DNA of 64,000 nucleotides from Casuarius casuarius. Taxonomy: Eukaryota; Chordata; Aves; Casuariiformes; Casuariidae. Both the position numbers and the translations under genes were made by a program. This document shows positions 36,601 to 48,521 of the stretch, piece by piece; within the stretch, counting starts at the first letter, position 1, and each line of letters opens with the position of its first letter. The stretch covers positions 4,397,505 to 4,461,504 of the forward strand of contig PTFA01000024.1 of assembly GCA_003342895.1 (NCBI GenBank), read 5' to 3'. A model generated the notes under the pieces. It did no database searches. It saw nothing but the letters and a program-made list of their open reading frames with translations, and was not told the origin of the DNA.

Positions 36601-38970
36601 TCCCTCAGAGAAAAAATATACCGGAAGAAATAATTCTTTAGTAACGGTCTCAGACTAAATGGTTTATCCTCTGTTTAAATGATGTAGATAGGCAAAGAGG
36701 GGCACTCTATGTAACATGATCATAAATAACAGTTCCCTATCATTCGATGAATAAAAGAACTCAAAATAGTTTCCTGATGGGAAGAAATACACATTAAGGT
36801 TGAATAATACAGCTCTGGCTGGACACTAGAAAGTTAACCTCTGTATGTATGTATATATTTTTATTAGTTTATTTTCAGGACTCTGAAAATCACAGAGCAT
36901 GTACCACACAGAAATTTAGGCAAGAACAGCCAGGAACAAATATTAAACCTAAAAAGAAATGTTAGAACAGTCATTATAGCTTTTCTGTCTTAGAAATGGA
37001 AAGAACAAAGACTGAAAATAGAATTTAAAACTTTCAGAATTACCTGCCCAAAAAATATTCTTGAAAAATATCAGTAATCTTGAAGAAATTCACTTAATGT
37101 GGAAAATGGCAATAAAGGATGCAAATATTTACAAAATCTGCCACCTTACAGCAGCAGCACGATTCTGTTCTGTGCGACACAACCTTCTAAAACATTCTGA
37201 TGTGTCTCTGAAAACAGCTCTGAGTGGTTCGCTAAAAAAAGTCATACTAAAGCACAGAGTTACATCAGGAATAAATACAGTATCTTCTTATTACTATTTA
37301 GTATACATTAGAACTGAGAAAGCAGAAGGAAATAAAAATGCATTTTATTGTCTTCTACTCCCAGACATAGTCAGTGTTCAGGCTTTGCGATGAAAAACAA
37401 ATTTCCATTTATGAATTTATAGCTTGTATCAGGTAGAAAGGAAGTGTTTCCACTTCCTGTCTTCATTTGCCTTGCACTTTATATTAATATTTTACGGGAT
37501 GATGTTACCTTTTTGTGGTTCAGTGTACGCACCAGTTCATTAAGCTTACAGATCATTCCAGGTCTTGTGCAAGTTGCTTCTGAAGCAACATGGAGTGTAG
37601 ATGCATTGCTGTAGTGCTGTTACCTCTCTCCACGATCACCATTTTTCCCAGGGGTTCCCCACCATCACAAGTGCAGATGACTGCTGCTCTCTGATGAAGA
37701 AGAAAACTAGATCAGTAAATAAAACAGTAATTACTTCAAAAATTGATTTGAAGTCATAACAGAAGGAAAATCAGGGACAAAAGCAGCACACAGTGGGAAC
37801 ACCAATATAAAGACGGTCCAGTTGTTCTAACAATTTTATCTTAATGAAAAATATTAACAAACTATAGCTGTGATTTTAAGGAATTTAAAGTATTCTGAAT
37901 TATTATGAAATGTTGCCGCATGTTTATAGGTGAATGGAAGAAAATCAGAATCTCTAACAAATTTTGAATACTATGGTCTCAGTGCTACTGAATGATAAAG
38001 TGCTACCTTTGATAAAGAAACTGCATCTGAATTAAATTTTAGTAGGAGTTGAAAATGAAGGGTAGAGGGTAAATCTCTACATTAATCCTGAGACTGCAAT
38101 GATTTTACAGGAACAAAAACATACGTCACAGTTATTTTTAAGGTACCATTATCTGATTTAGTATTTTAACTAGACCTAAAATAAAAATAATGGATTTCTT
38201 GCACTTTCTTCTTTTATATAATAAGAAGCAACATTTTTAGAGTTTTCTTTTACTCTGTATCTTCAAAAAAGTCTATTTTGTTTAGAAAGATACCATAAGC
38301 TCCTTAACACTTGGATGATAAGTTAAATCACATAATTTTAATTCTAATTTCATGTTTTGTCTGATCTGTGAAGAGAGAGAACAGCAAAGGCAAACCAAAG
38401 GCAACCAAAGGTACCCTCTCATGCACTTCTACAGCAACTGACAGCCAGACTGCTCAATCAACTATAAGAGCTGTGACAGTGCAAAGCAAGAGGACACACT
38501 GGGAAACAGACATAAGCAGAATATAATTACAAATATAATCTTGTAAAATATATACATATATATTTTAAGAGAGAAGATAGGGCTAGCAAGGGGCCCTGTA
38601 TTTACACAAGTAACATTTCTGGCTGTTAGCAATGATAAAGCTAGTATTTTCATTTGAAACAAGTATTGAGATGCTCTTCTTCACAGGAATATTAAGTTTT
38701 GTTAAACTGGCCTTCAGTCCCTATATTGGGAGACATTTTCAGCCTCAAGTAGTGTATTTTCAGCAAAGAGAATAAATTTCCCATATCACTGAAATGGCTT
38801 GGACTTGGCAACTTTCTATGCCAAGAATCAAATGTGTCTGTTTGGTCAAGCACCAAATTGCAGCAGATTTTGTGATGGAAATGTCTGGAATCTACCACAG
38901 AAGTATGGTCAGTGGCCCCAGCTGTTGAATGAATCAGGTTATCAAAGTGATTATTACCAAGGGCAATCAC
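33606..38970. other. AT-rich noncoding DNA
   Basis: I see no supported gene. A frame at 34008-34238 contains an AG/GT-bounded 138-base interval (34017-34154). A GGGGGCGGCGGGG cluster lies near 36578. The longest frame, 110 codons at 37061-37393, has no recognisable domain. Confidence 0.55.
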
Positions 38971-39096
38971 ATAATATATTTGTAATATATATAATATAAC
39001 AATACACACACACATTTATAAAATATATATAACCATAATATAATCATATATGCATATACATATATATAAACCATTTTTATATATATATATAAAAAA
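38971..39096. repeat. TA-rich simple repeat with a (CA)n core
   Basis: Mixed (TA)n, (CA)n and ATATGCATAT motifs run almost without interruption. Short frames across it on either strand are produced by the repeat and by chance. Such DNA melts easily and is usually length-polymorphic. Confidence 0.8.
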
Positions 39097-39479
39097 TAGG
39101 TCAAGTCTGAAGCCTGCGGTTCATTTCACATTGGGATGGAATGGTGATATAACTCATGACCCTATAGACAAGATACTATCAGATAACACAGGGTGCATAC
39201 ATATGTATATGCATACATTGACCAGTGCTTATGTCAAAGAGGGGCAGAAAGATCTCATCTTTCTGAAAATGGGACGTTCAAACTGATGATCAAATTGAAA
39301 ATCACCTGTTGAGGACATATACTGCAGCGTGAGCTTCTTCTTTAATGTATTTTATGGTTGAGTCCAGATTTTACCAATCTTTAAATTGTATTCTCAAAAG
39401 CCTATAAATTCATCGACAAGACACATAATGGTTGCTAGGTTGAAACACATGTTCTAACACATGCACTGAAAATTGGAAA
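39097..39479. other. Noncoding DNA, nothing recognised
   Basis: I see no gene, repeat or clear motif cluster here. Confidence 0.5.
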
Positions 39480-39730
39480 TCCTTTAACATCTACAAGTCA
39501 AGTCCCAGAACAACTGATAAGAGCTTTTGTAATCATAAAAAGGACAAAAATGCAGACAGATGATGGCAAGAGACATGAGCCACAACAGAATGGATACATT
39601 TTCAATATTTGGGCCCATAAGACAAATGAATATGGGAGATATGACTATTTGTCTTATTTTGTAGATGTATTTTACAAACATATTATGCACCTGAAATGCC
39701 TAATATTTATGTATGTTGTAGTACCAGTGG
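39480..39730. promoter_or_regulatory. Candidate conserved noncoding segment
   Basis: This non-repetitive segment holds ATAAGACAAAT at 39617-39627 and its exact reverse complement at 39647-39657, with a 19-base spacer. GGGCCC and ACAGATGATGG motifs lie nearby. Overlapping frames of 61 and 68 codons on opposite strands look random. The call rests only on appearance and needs cross-species alignment. Confidence 0.2.
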
Positions 39731-40589
39731 AATAATTTTTTGTTTTCTTATCCTTTGATTCTTTGTTAAAATATTTACTACTTCAGTTAAAATATTACTT
39801 AATTCTTTAAAGGTAAATGATATTGGCAGTGAAAACTAATTTTCCTAACCTAAGGTAAATTCACTCATAATAGCAATCTTTTGTATTAAACCAGGGGAGA
39901 AGAGGGATGTCTGTTTGAATGTGTTTTGAAAAAAGAAGGCAAAGTGTTAAGTAATGCTATTAGGTCGCTAGATTAATTAGTGGACTAGGAAAGCTTTACC
40001 AGTACATTTTGGTCCATTACCTTCTTTGTAAGCAAGGTCAAATCTTACAGTCTGACCAGCAGGTCATAGACCTCTGCTTCTTGGATGAGTGGGTTGACTC
40101 TTCCACCTGGTGGCTAATACATTGCTAACGGGCTGTCACTAAATGCAAATAAAGAACATACTTCGCTAGTACATGTACATAGCGTTTCTTTACCAAGTTG
40201 TGGATTCTAATGCTATGTAGCTTGCCTGAATTTGCCCAAACCTGCCATTGTTTACTGATTCTTCAGTGCTGATGTTTCCTGACTTTCATGGAAGTAATGA
40301 ATGAGCTGAGTGCATTTTTAGTGTCTATATGTCCATATAAGATAAATTACTACTTTAATGAAACTGACACTAATTTGCACTCCTGCTGATGCCTCAGCAA
40401 AAGGACCAAAGAATGAATGTGCAGAGAAAGTGATTCATCATATCATGCTGAAAGACATTCTATTTTTTGAATAATAATAATGTCTTCACTATTTTTTTAT
40501 CTTATCATAGAGTGAGAGAACTTGTGTTGCCTATGCCCACGTTTTCTCCGTAGTGTAGTTTAGTACTTGAATTCCATCCCCATAAAGGT

Positions 40590-40760
40590 CAAAGAGGCCG
40601 TCAGATTTCACTATCACTTTAAAAGACTGATTCTGATATGGCGAAAAATGTTTTATTGCCCTAATTTGCATTTTATATGAAAGAAGGAGATGAACTATTA
40701 TCATGCTTTGCTTCAGTTATACACCCAACAAGTAATCAATTAGTATGATAATAAGAAGGC
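40590..40760. promoter_or_regulatory. Candidate regulatory segment with an octamer
   Basis: A perfect POU octamer ATTTGCAT lies at 40664-40671 within AT-rich non-repetitive DNA that also has GTAATCAATTAG at about 40733-40744. No exon or repeat is present. One octamer is weak evidence by itself. Confidence 0.2.
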
Positions 40761-41732
40761 AATGGAGTGGAATAAGGTGATGAGGTATATGCATCTACTT
40801 AATTTTTTAAATTCTGAAGAGATCCTATAGAAATTAAAATGTGTAAATGGATAATGGAGCAGAAAAAGGAACATACAAAGTCTATTGGCTCAGAGTCAAA
40901 CAGTGAGAAAAACAGCTATTGTTCACCAAGATCACAATATGATTTTCCTCTCAGACCTTAGGACAACATCTGAATGAACTAAGTGTTCCCAGAAATCCCA
41001 GAAATTCAGACAGCAGAAGGTATCAGGTAAATTCAAAAATGGTATCACTGTGATTACCTTTAATTCTTGGGTTAGATTCAATACCTGCATTCTTACCCAT
41101 GATGGCTTGTTCCAGTTATGGGGGAATGCTATATGTTGTAGAAGATCGCTGGCACATCCCACAACAAGGGCTGCTTTAGTCAGGAAGGTAAAGAAAAGGC
41201 AGTAAATTAATGCATCTTCGCTGTGATCAGTGACATAATAACTAATACTTTTCAAAACAGGCTATTGCAAGTGGAGGGCAATAGTAGTAGAACAAATTGT
41301 CCTCCACGTCACAGAGCAACAGGTATATAATCTGCTATCTTTATGCAGAGAGAAAGAAGTATCTTGTGATTTAGTTTACATGGTTTTCATTCCTTGCATA
41401 TTTTTTCCATGTGCTTTAGAGTCTACTTACTCTGGCTAGCTTTTTTATTCTGAAGTTTAACATTTCAAAGCCATCTAGCACTGATTTTATACTTAGTAAT
41501 TGAAAAGAGTCAAATGATAACATAGGCAATGCTGATCAGGTCAGTAAAAACTAATGTTGTTGAGAATTTTTCATTATTGTGGGGTTATTTTTCTGTTATT
41601 CACATATTCATCAAGGTCTTACCCACCCCCTAGATGTTTTTGTGCCAGGTGTCCAGCTCCAGATGAACCATTTCTGGGGAAAACTTCAAATATTTAAAAA
41701 GCTTAGGCCAGAATAAAATAGTCTGAGATATT

Positions 41733-41748
41733 AAAAAAAAAAAAAAAA
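41733..41748 (+). repeat. Poly-A tract, 16 bases
   Basis: Sixteen consecutive A are seen directly. There is no retroposon body upstream that I can identify. Confidence 0.85.
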
Positions 41749-44327
41749 GATCCTTCTCAGTCTTTGAAGAATACTAATGCTTTTGTGATTTGCAGCAAGT
41801 ACTGCGCATTTGGGAGGAAGTATTCTTTTGTTGGCTCGATGAATATCTGAATAGTGTTGACAGAAATACATACACCCAATTAGAAAATGATTGTTTTTTC
41901 TTAAAAAATATTGAGAAATACAGAGCTTTCCATTTTATTACCCTAATCATTTCATGAAGAATATTTTGACTTCATGTTTTGGCAGAAAAACAATAAAAGA
42001 AAAAAAGAAATCAAAACCAAAGCTCTATGTTAAAAGGCTCAGAAGCTTCTGTTCCTCTAGATTTATGAATTTTAGCAAATGCTTACTTCACAAAGATGCT
42101 ACCTCTCCTTATGAACATGCTCCAGACTCACAATCCCATGGTAAAGACTCCTTCTGGTACATACAAAGCTGGGTTGCTTTGGGGCCTTAGGAAACTGCAA
42201 GGAACCAGTTCTCTTTGGCATCCTGAAAGATGCATTTGATTGTGCTGCATAACGCTCCACTTTCCAGTGTCACAGATTGTGTAACGTTTGAGGTTTGTAG
42301 CCCTTACTTATAAGCAAGATCTCATAAGAGTCGAGACAATGTTCTTTGACAAAAAAATGTAACTGAGAGGTTGAAAAGGTCATTCCTGGCATATCTGAGA
42401 AAACAAAAACACACGTCTGTTTAATAGCAATCTTAACCACCTGGCCTTTCAAATGCATGTGTCATATCTAGGTGCTTTAGCTGCTTTCTGAAATCATAGC
42501 CTTTACTTGATACATAAAGAAAACAAGCAATTATCTAGGTATTAGTGTCCTTTGTTTTGACTTTTAAATAATAGGATGTGCTTGTCACTTTTTAATGAAG
42601 TATCACTAGTATTACTATCAAATAAATACACTAGAAAAGTAAACAAACCCAGTAATTTCGTATTCACACTTACTAAGCATTACATGGTTTTGAAGAAATT
42701 TCTTAATTCGTTTATGAACAAAACCAAGGTCAATAAACCTGCGTATAGAAAAGAATCACAAAGAGAAAAGAATTAGAGTGAATGGAATTTTAAGAAGATT
42801 GCCAGAGTCTGTGTGGACAAAATATTGATCTATTTTGCTCTGACCACATTTGAAACAGCGTTTATGAGTAATAAAAAGTCTAAATATAAACATTTTCTCC
42901 TAATGAATGGTTTCTTTTTATCATGGTTCTTTTTAAATGAGGTTTTTAGTCTGTTTAAGTTAATTCCATGTATTCAGGTCCTGCAATGAAAATGCCACAT
43001 GGCATTAAGTCAAGTGCATTAGGAAAATCCAAATATACTAGACCAACGCAGTTGCCATTTTCAGTCTAAGCTAAACTACTGTGATGGGAGTGTATTAAGT
43101 TCAACATATTTGTTTAAGATCATTGGTCTATAATATGGTCTGTATAATGGACTATAAGTAAAAGCTTCAGCACCATTTTAAATAGTCATTGATTTTCCTA
43201 GCATGCTTCAAACAGGCTATGTTATCCCTTGCATCGATCCCTGGACACTGCCTATTTGTGGCTAAGAGTTCAAAGCAGTATGTCACCCTCAGCTGAAGAT
43301 GCCCCGGGGAGGTTTCAGGCCCTTCCTATACTGTTTCCCTTACCTCACCACAAAGTGGCTGCTTGGGCTCTGGCAGTATCCGTTCAGTCGGCATATCCAG
43401 CCTGCTGTTGTTGGACCCTCACTCACAGTATCTCAATGCATAGGTTCTTCCTTCTCAGCACATAGGAAGCCAGCAGGCTGCAAGATCTCCTTATCTTCTC
43501 CATCTGACTTGGAGCAGAACAAGCAAGTGCTCCCAATTAGTGGATGTTTCTTCTGTACTACATCCCATTCTAACCCCAAATATTAGCACAGTAACACAGC
43601 ATGCTGTGGCTGGGTGGAGATCCTGATTCTGCCATACCTGATTAAATCCTTCTATGGACTCTGATTACTCTCTGGATACAAGAGACTACTCTCTATGCAT
43701 ATTATAATGATCATTCCAAACACTTACAAAATAAATAAAGGGATGAATGATCTGAAGTTTCAGTTTCACCGATACATACATAAGGAAGAACATGTCTCCC
43801 AAAAGTGGCTGATACGTAGCATTATTTTTTCTGAGACTACTGTTTAAAACAAAGCCGGTTTCAAGAGCTGAAAATCAATCTATCATCACCTAAAGATCTA
43901 ACCTGGAATGTAGTTACAGTACACAGGAGTTCTGATCAATTTGTTTAGGAATTTCAGAAAGTGAATGCAGCCTGAAAACTTAAAAGCATCCCTGCTATTT
44001 GAATATGAATCCTGATGTCCAGGCTAAGATCATAATTTTTTTGACTAAATTTGTTGAGTAAAACATTTCAAACAGTATACATCAATGACTCATCCCCTTT
44101 TGTATTATTAATACAATATTCATTATGTAATACATTGTTGAATTAGAGTATAGATGAGAACTCATCTAAGATGAAAATGAGTTCCTCTAGAAAGATGAAT
44201 TACAACACATTACACAACCGAAACCAAGCAATATTAAAAGTGTGGGTACATTGCTACCTAATGTCTTAGCAATTTTCAATTAGCCCATTTTCTCCTTTAC
44301 TCTTGATAAGTGTCTTCATTTCCTACA

Positions 44328-44359
44328 CTGAGCCATAAACTACCCTGAGCCATAAACTG
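44328..44359. repeat. 17-bp tandem duplication
   Basis: CTGAGCCATAAACT occurs at 44328 and again at 44345, offset by 17 bases. This is a simple local duplication. Confidence 0.85.
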
Positions 44360-44612
44360 CTAGCACTGAACAGTTATGTACCCTGTATTATAGTCAATAA
44401 AATAATTGATTTATCTTCTGGAAACAAGAGCATAGACTAGATAGTTGGATTGTTATTAAGAAGAAGTAAAATCAGCAGAAGCCTGAAAAATATTTATATC
44501 ACAAGAGCTAGTGACAAAGATAGACATTGTCACATGATAGCCAGAATTTTAGCCAGCACAGGTAACAATAAGAGCGAATACATGAAAGACCAGAGGTAAG
44601 TGTTGCCTGGGG

Positions 44613-44628
44613 AAAAAAAAAAAAAAAA
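44613..44628 (+). repeat. Poly-A tract, 16 bases
   Basis: Sixteen consecutive A follow GGGG. No element body can be recognised upstream. Confidence 0.85.
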
Positions 44629-46425
44629 TCTGTAGTTGATCTAGAGCACATTCTGGTTGATAGGTTCTGCTGAAGGACTTTGTAGACTCACTGTAACAAT
44701 GAGAGGTTCATGAACCAGACAGGAGTTGGAACAAAAAGGTCATGCAATTTCAGTTGCCAAGCAAGAGTAAAGTTTATGGGCTTTTTATTCCCCAGGGCCT
44801 TATGAAGTAACCCTACACGGTAGGTTTCTTGTAATTTTCCACCCTGAACAGCCACAAAAGAAATGGGTAGGGCTGACATGCCTTAACTGACACTTCAGTA
44901 GAAGAAGGATGATAAAAATATAGGGAATATACGATCACCACAAGTGAGATGAAAATGAAAACTGTAAAGGCAGCTGAAACTCCCCAAGCCTGCATTTTTA
45001 GATCATGAATTGATAAGACTTTTAAACATAGCAGCACACAAGATTAAAAAAAAATGAAGAGTATTGACAAGTAGTAAACCTTTTGATCTAACAGATCATT
45101 TGTACCTCTCACTGATAAAACTTTTAGGTAAAATTTGAGTAGTTCAATATATTTTTGGAAAGCCAAACCTGTCACCAAAATTACCCATTGAACAGGAGAG
45201 AAGAAACAAACAAGCAGACAAAATCCTAATGCAGCTCTCAGCCTGGTAGTATTCCCTTTTAAAAATAATTTCAGTTATTCAATTAAATTATCTTTTTTTA
45301 TGTTTTGCACATTTTAGCATTTTTACCTTCTTTTTTTGTTGAGTTCTGAGTTTCCCTTTCACTGGATGTGCACTTTCTTCCAAAGTAAATTCCTGTCAAA
45401 GCAAAGAAGTTTTATTATACCTTGAACTACTACAGAATATCTTTAAGAACAATACTATACTGTGTGTTTTAGGAAAATGGCATTTTCTTTTCATTTGAGT
45501 GCTTGACAATGAAAGAAGTAAGATTGGCAGCTCTACAGATTGAAGTACTGTATCCAGAGTATGACAGAGCAGAGCCGGAGGCTATGCGAGCTTCACAACA
45601 TTACCCCACTGTGGTATCTGACACCCAGCCTGGGCACATCAGTTATCTTTGCAGACAAGAAAGAGCTGCCATCCTGATTTTGGTTTTTCCGTGCTGAGAA
45701 TGCCAAGATATGCTCAATTCCAGTGAGAGCTTTCTGTGGCATGGTCAGGTGTACAGGAACTAGATTACAAAGACCATCAATTCCGTTTTTATACTGGAAA
45801 AGCCCATTTTAATGGCTGCAAAATAATTTGGATTTGAAGCCCTATCCATGATTATTTCTTATTCCATGTCTTTGGGCTTTGGGCTACTTCTTTATACAAG
45901 TGAAATGCTTATCAGCCAAGAATTTGCTTTTTATCAGCTACATTAGCTAAACTGCACGGAAATAACATTTCCATTCGAATGTTCATTACATGTTTAATTT
46001 AGCCTTGTCTCAAAGTAAGGCACAGGACTTTCAATTCTAATTGAAGTTATGAAACATATTATGACATATATGAAGACAATGGTCTTTAAAAAAGATGCTC
46101 TGCTTTAGCTTATAATTCTGTAATTTTACTAGCTACTCTCCGGGCAGCCAGTACTAAAAATAATAAAGTATGGGACATAGATCATTCAAAATTCATGGCG
46201 AATGTGCTCAGAAATTAACAAAAACATTTCTGTAAATCAAAATTTTGTCACTCTATAGCTATTTCAGCTTTATTTTAAACTTCCAGTTTAACTAATTAAG
46301 ACAAAATAATGAAACAAAATGAAAAAAGGCAAGCATTGCTGTGTTAAATATTTAATGAAAGAGACCATTCAAACATTAAACCCCTCAGAGTTTTAATTAA
46401 ATCCTTAAAGGCATCAGAAGCCAAT

Positions 46426-46482
46426 GAATCATAGAATCATGGAATAAAGGGCTTAAAAGGATCTCTGTAAGTCATCTTATAA
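46426..46482 (-). mobile_element. Short CR1 LINE 3' tail, minus strand
   Basis: AATCATAGAATCATGGAATA followed by AAGGGCTTAAAAGGATCTCT and GTAAGTCATCTT matches the reverse complement of the avian CR1 terminus (AATCATAGAATCATAGAAT, GGTTGGAAGGGACCTTAAAG, ATCATCT). The terminal ATTCTATGATT repeat is well preserved. About 57 bp survive and the rest is lost or unrecognisable. A 120-codon minus-strand frame that starts in unique DNA and ends in this repeat is not a gene. Confidence 0.85.
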
Positions 46483-47955
46483 GTCATTAGTGTGTAGTTG
46501 AGGTTTTCTTGTTTTGTTAGAAGAAAAAAAGTAAAATGCACAGAGCTAGGCCAAACTATATTGCCATCCACAGTATGGCCACACACACATGTTTTTGATG
46601 TAATTTCTGCCACAAGAAAAAAGTGCATATAAAATGTGAGATACTGGTTCTGCTGTCTAGGCATGAATGAATAGAAAATTATCCCAGAAAGCCTGTTGAG
46701 TTCAACAAATGTAATGATTGCTCTTTGGAAGACACAGCTTCTGCCTATTCCAGCTGCTTCACACATCTGTCTGTCAGAGATTGTCCCCAGCACCCTCACT
46801 TCCTTGCCACGTATCCCCTGATCTCTGTTCTTAAACTCTCTAGCCTCTAGAAAATTGTTTGCTACTACACAGACTGCACTTAGCTAGCCACCATCTATCT
46901 ACCTTGGGCTATGTGGGGCTACAAGATCATCGCCCTAATACGAAGGGGATATCGTGTACGTAGAGAAAGCATCTGATGATCAATACCTGTCCGCCTATTG
47001 TGCATAAATGGTCCCTCAAATGAGTTTCTCTTGTCCCTGCTCCTTCTCTTCAGAAAAGAGCAAAGCTGTTCACTAGAGACTGAGAAATATTCCTTTATGG
47101 TTTTCTTGGGCTTCCTATTTTGAGTACCACATCACTGTATAAGTGTTGTACAAACCCTAGCACTGATTAAATGGATTATTCCTTAAACTAGCTACATGTC
47201 TATCTTTCTGGATTGAGATCATGCATAAGGCAGTTTCTACTAAGCTTCTAAATTTCTACTGAAGTGAAAAGCATGCTGCTCTTTCCTTGGTATGGAAGGC
47301 TGCTTGCTGGGTGGGGAACTGAAGTCAATAAATATCAGGAAGGGAGAGATGCATATATACCTGAGTTTATGATTTTGAGATGGATAAAATATATAGCCAC
47401 ACTTCTGTAATAAGCAGACAACAATCTGTGCTGGCCTGTGAAGCAGGCTACAACTAGAAGATATAGTTCAGCTGCTAGGAGAGAGAGTTTCTTCTATAAC
47501 CCAGAGCTGACCTTTCATAAATGAGTAGATTGCGTATTTTCTAGCTTAGCAGAGGGCTGTCTTTGCTCAGACCTTATTTTTTCCTGAATCTCAGACAACA
47601 TGGAAGTGAGCAGAGGCAGACTTAACTGCTGCACATTCAAATGAACGATAACAATTACAAAAAAAAAGTAATGAGGCTGTGTGCATACTGTAACACAGAG
47701 GCCTCAGCTTGCACCCAGGCAATCAACTGACTCATAGCCAGACTGGCTGAAGGAGAGGGTCAGATCCAAAGCTGCAAGGGTTAAACAGTAAGGTTTGCCA
47801 AGCCATGCCTAAGGGGGAATCAGGCAGGAAGAAGAGTAAATGGGCTTGATTTAAGTCAGTCAAACACTTCTGAATCAACCGGACTCTCTCCCATGCCATT
47901 TCAGGGACTGCAAAGTCTGTGGTCTGCATGGGGTGGGAATGCATGATAGTGCAAT
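46483..47955. other. Noncoding DNA, nothing recognised
   Basis: I see no gene or repeat here. The frames present (70-120 codons, minus strand) have no family resemblance. Confidence 0.5.
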
Positions 47956-48175
47956 TCTCCTTCCGGGCCTGACAACACAGTCTCCGTCTGTGGACTACTC
48001 CCAGGACCTAGGGAGAGCTAGGAAGAGCTGCCATTAGCTCTCGATGATCCTGCTCTGGGAGGGATTTCCGTGGCTCTAGAGAGCCTCCCTTTTGCTCCGG
48101 GAGACGCAGCCACCTACCACTGCCTTGACTCAGCCCAGGAATATGAATAACAGCAGCCTGTTATTCGTTGCTGGT
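47956..48175. promoter_or_regulatory. Small CpG-containing block with an AP-1/Maf-type site
   Basis: The block is GC-richer than its flanks and has several CpG. TGACTCAGC at 48126-48134 matches an AP-1/NF-E2 half-MARE. Just downstream, GAATAACAG (48145-48153) pairs exactly with CTGTTATTC (48158-48166) around the loop CAGC. No exon is recognised. A regulatory role is inference only. Confidence 0.25.
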
Positions 48176-48282
48176 ACTGGCAGAAACAGTTTAAGCTAGG
48201 AGTCTCTTTTTGTTAACACATGTACATCTAGAAAGATGTACCATCCATTCCATAAGAATTAATATAAATATAGGGTCTGCAC

Positions 48283-48350
48283 AAAAAAAAAAAGGGCGGA
48301 GTGGGGGGAGAGAGCGAGAAGAAAAGAAGAAAGGAAGGGAAGCGAGCAGA
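48283..48350 (+). repeat. Polypurine tract
   Basis: About 65 bases of A and G with only a few pyrimidines, starting with an 11-base A run and including GTGGGGGGAGAGAG. Lysine/arginine-rich or proline/phenylalanine-rich frames across it are products of composition. Confidence 0.8.
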
Positions 48351-48455
48351 CCCAAACCCGATGCCAGGGACCTTGAGTTCACTCACCATGAAACTTAAGG
48401 ACAGGTATAATTCTCCTCACTTCACTCATATGAGAAAGTGAAGTTCTTTCTCTTT

Positions 48456-48479
48456 CACACACACACACACACACACACA

Positions 48480-48511
<32 letters not shown>

Positions 48512-48521
48512 CTCCTTCCCT
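48456..48521 (+). repeat. Compound (CA)n(TC)n microsatellite
   Basis: An uninterrupted CA run occupies 48456-48480 and passes directly into a TC run at about 48481-48506, followed by TTTCTTTCTCCTTCCC. It is likely polymorphic in length. The TC part is a polypyrimidine counterpart to the polypurine tract about 130 bp upstream. Confidence 0.95.

Larger units (their letters stand above)
40761..46425. other. AT-rich noncoding DNA
   Basis: I see no gene. Two 16-base poly-A tracts (41733-41748 and 44613-44628) and a 17-bp tandem duplication (44328-44359) are visible. Neither poly-A tract is preceded by an element I recognise. The segment at 43230-43590 is somewhat GC-richer and carries overlapping 78- and 95-codon frames without any domain. 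Confidence 0.55.

Noticed and set aside
40395..40412. TGCTGATGCCTCAGCA as a Maf recognition element
   Set aside because: The half-sites TGCTGA and TCAGCA are too far apart for the 13- or 14-bp MARE.
45503..45697. Short frame that looked protein-like by composition
   Set aside because: 64 codons, no domain recognised and no good splice sites flanking it.
46437..46799. 120-codon minus-strand frame
   Set aside because: Its C-terminal end is made of CR1 tail sequence and the rest has no family resemblance.
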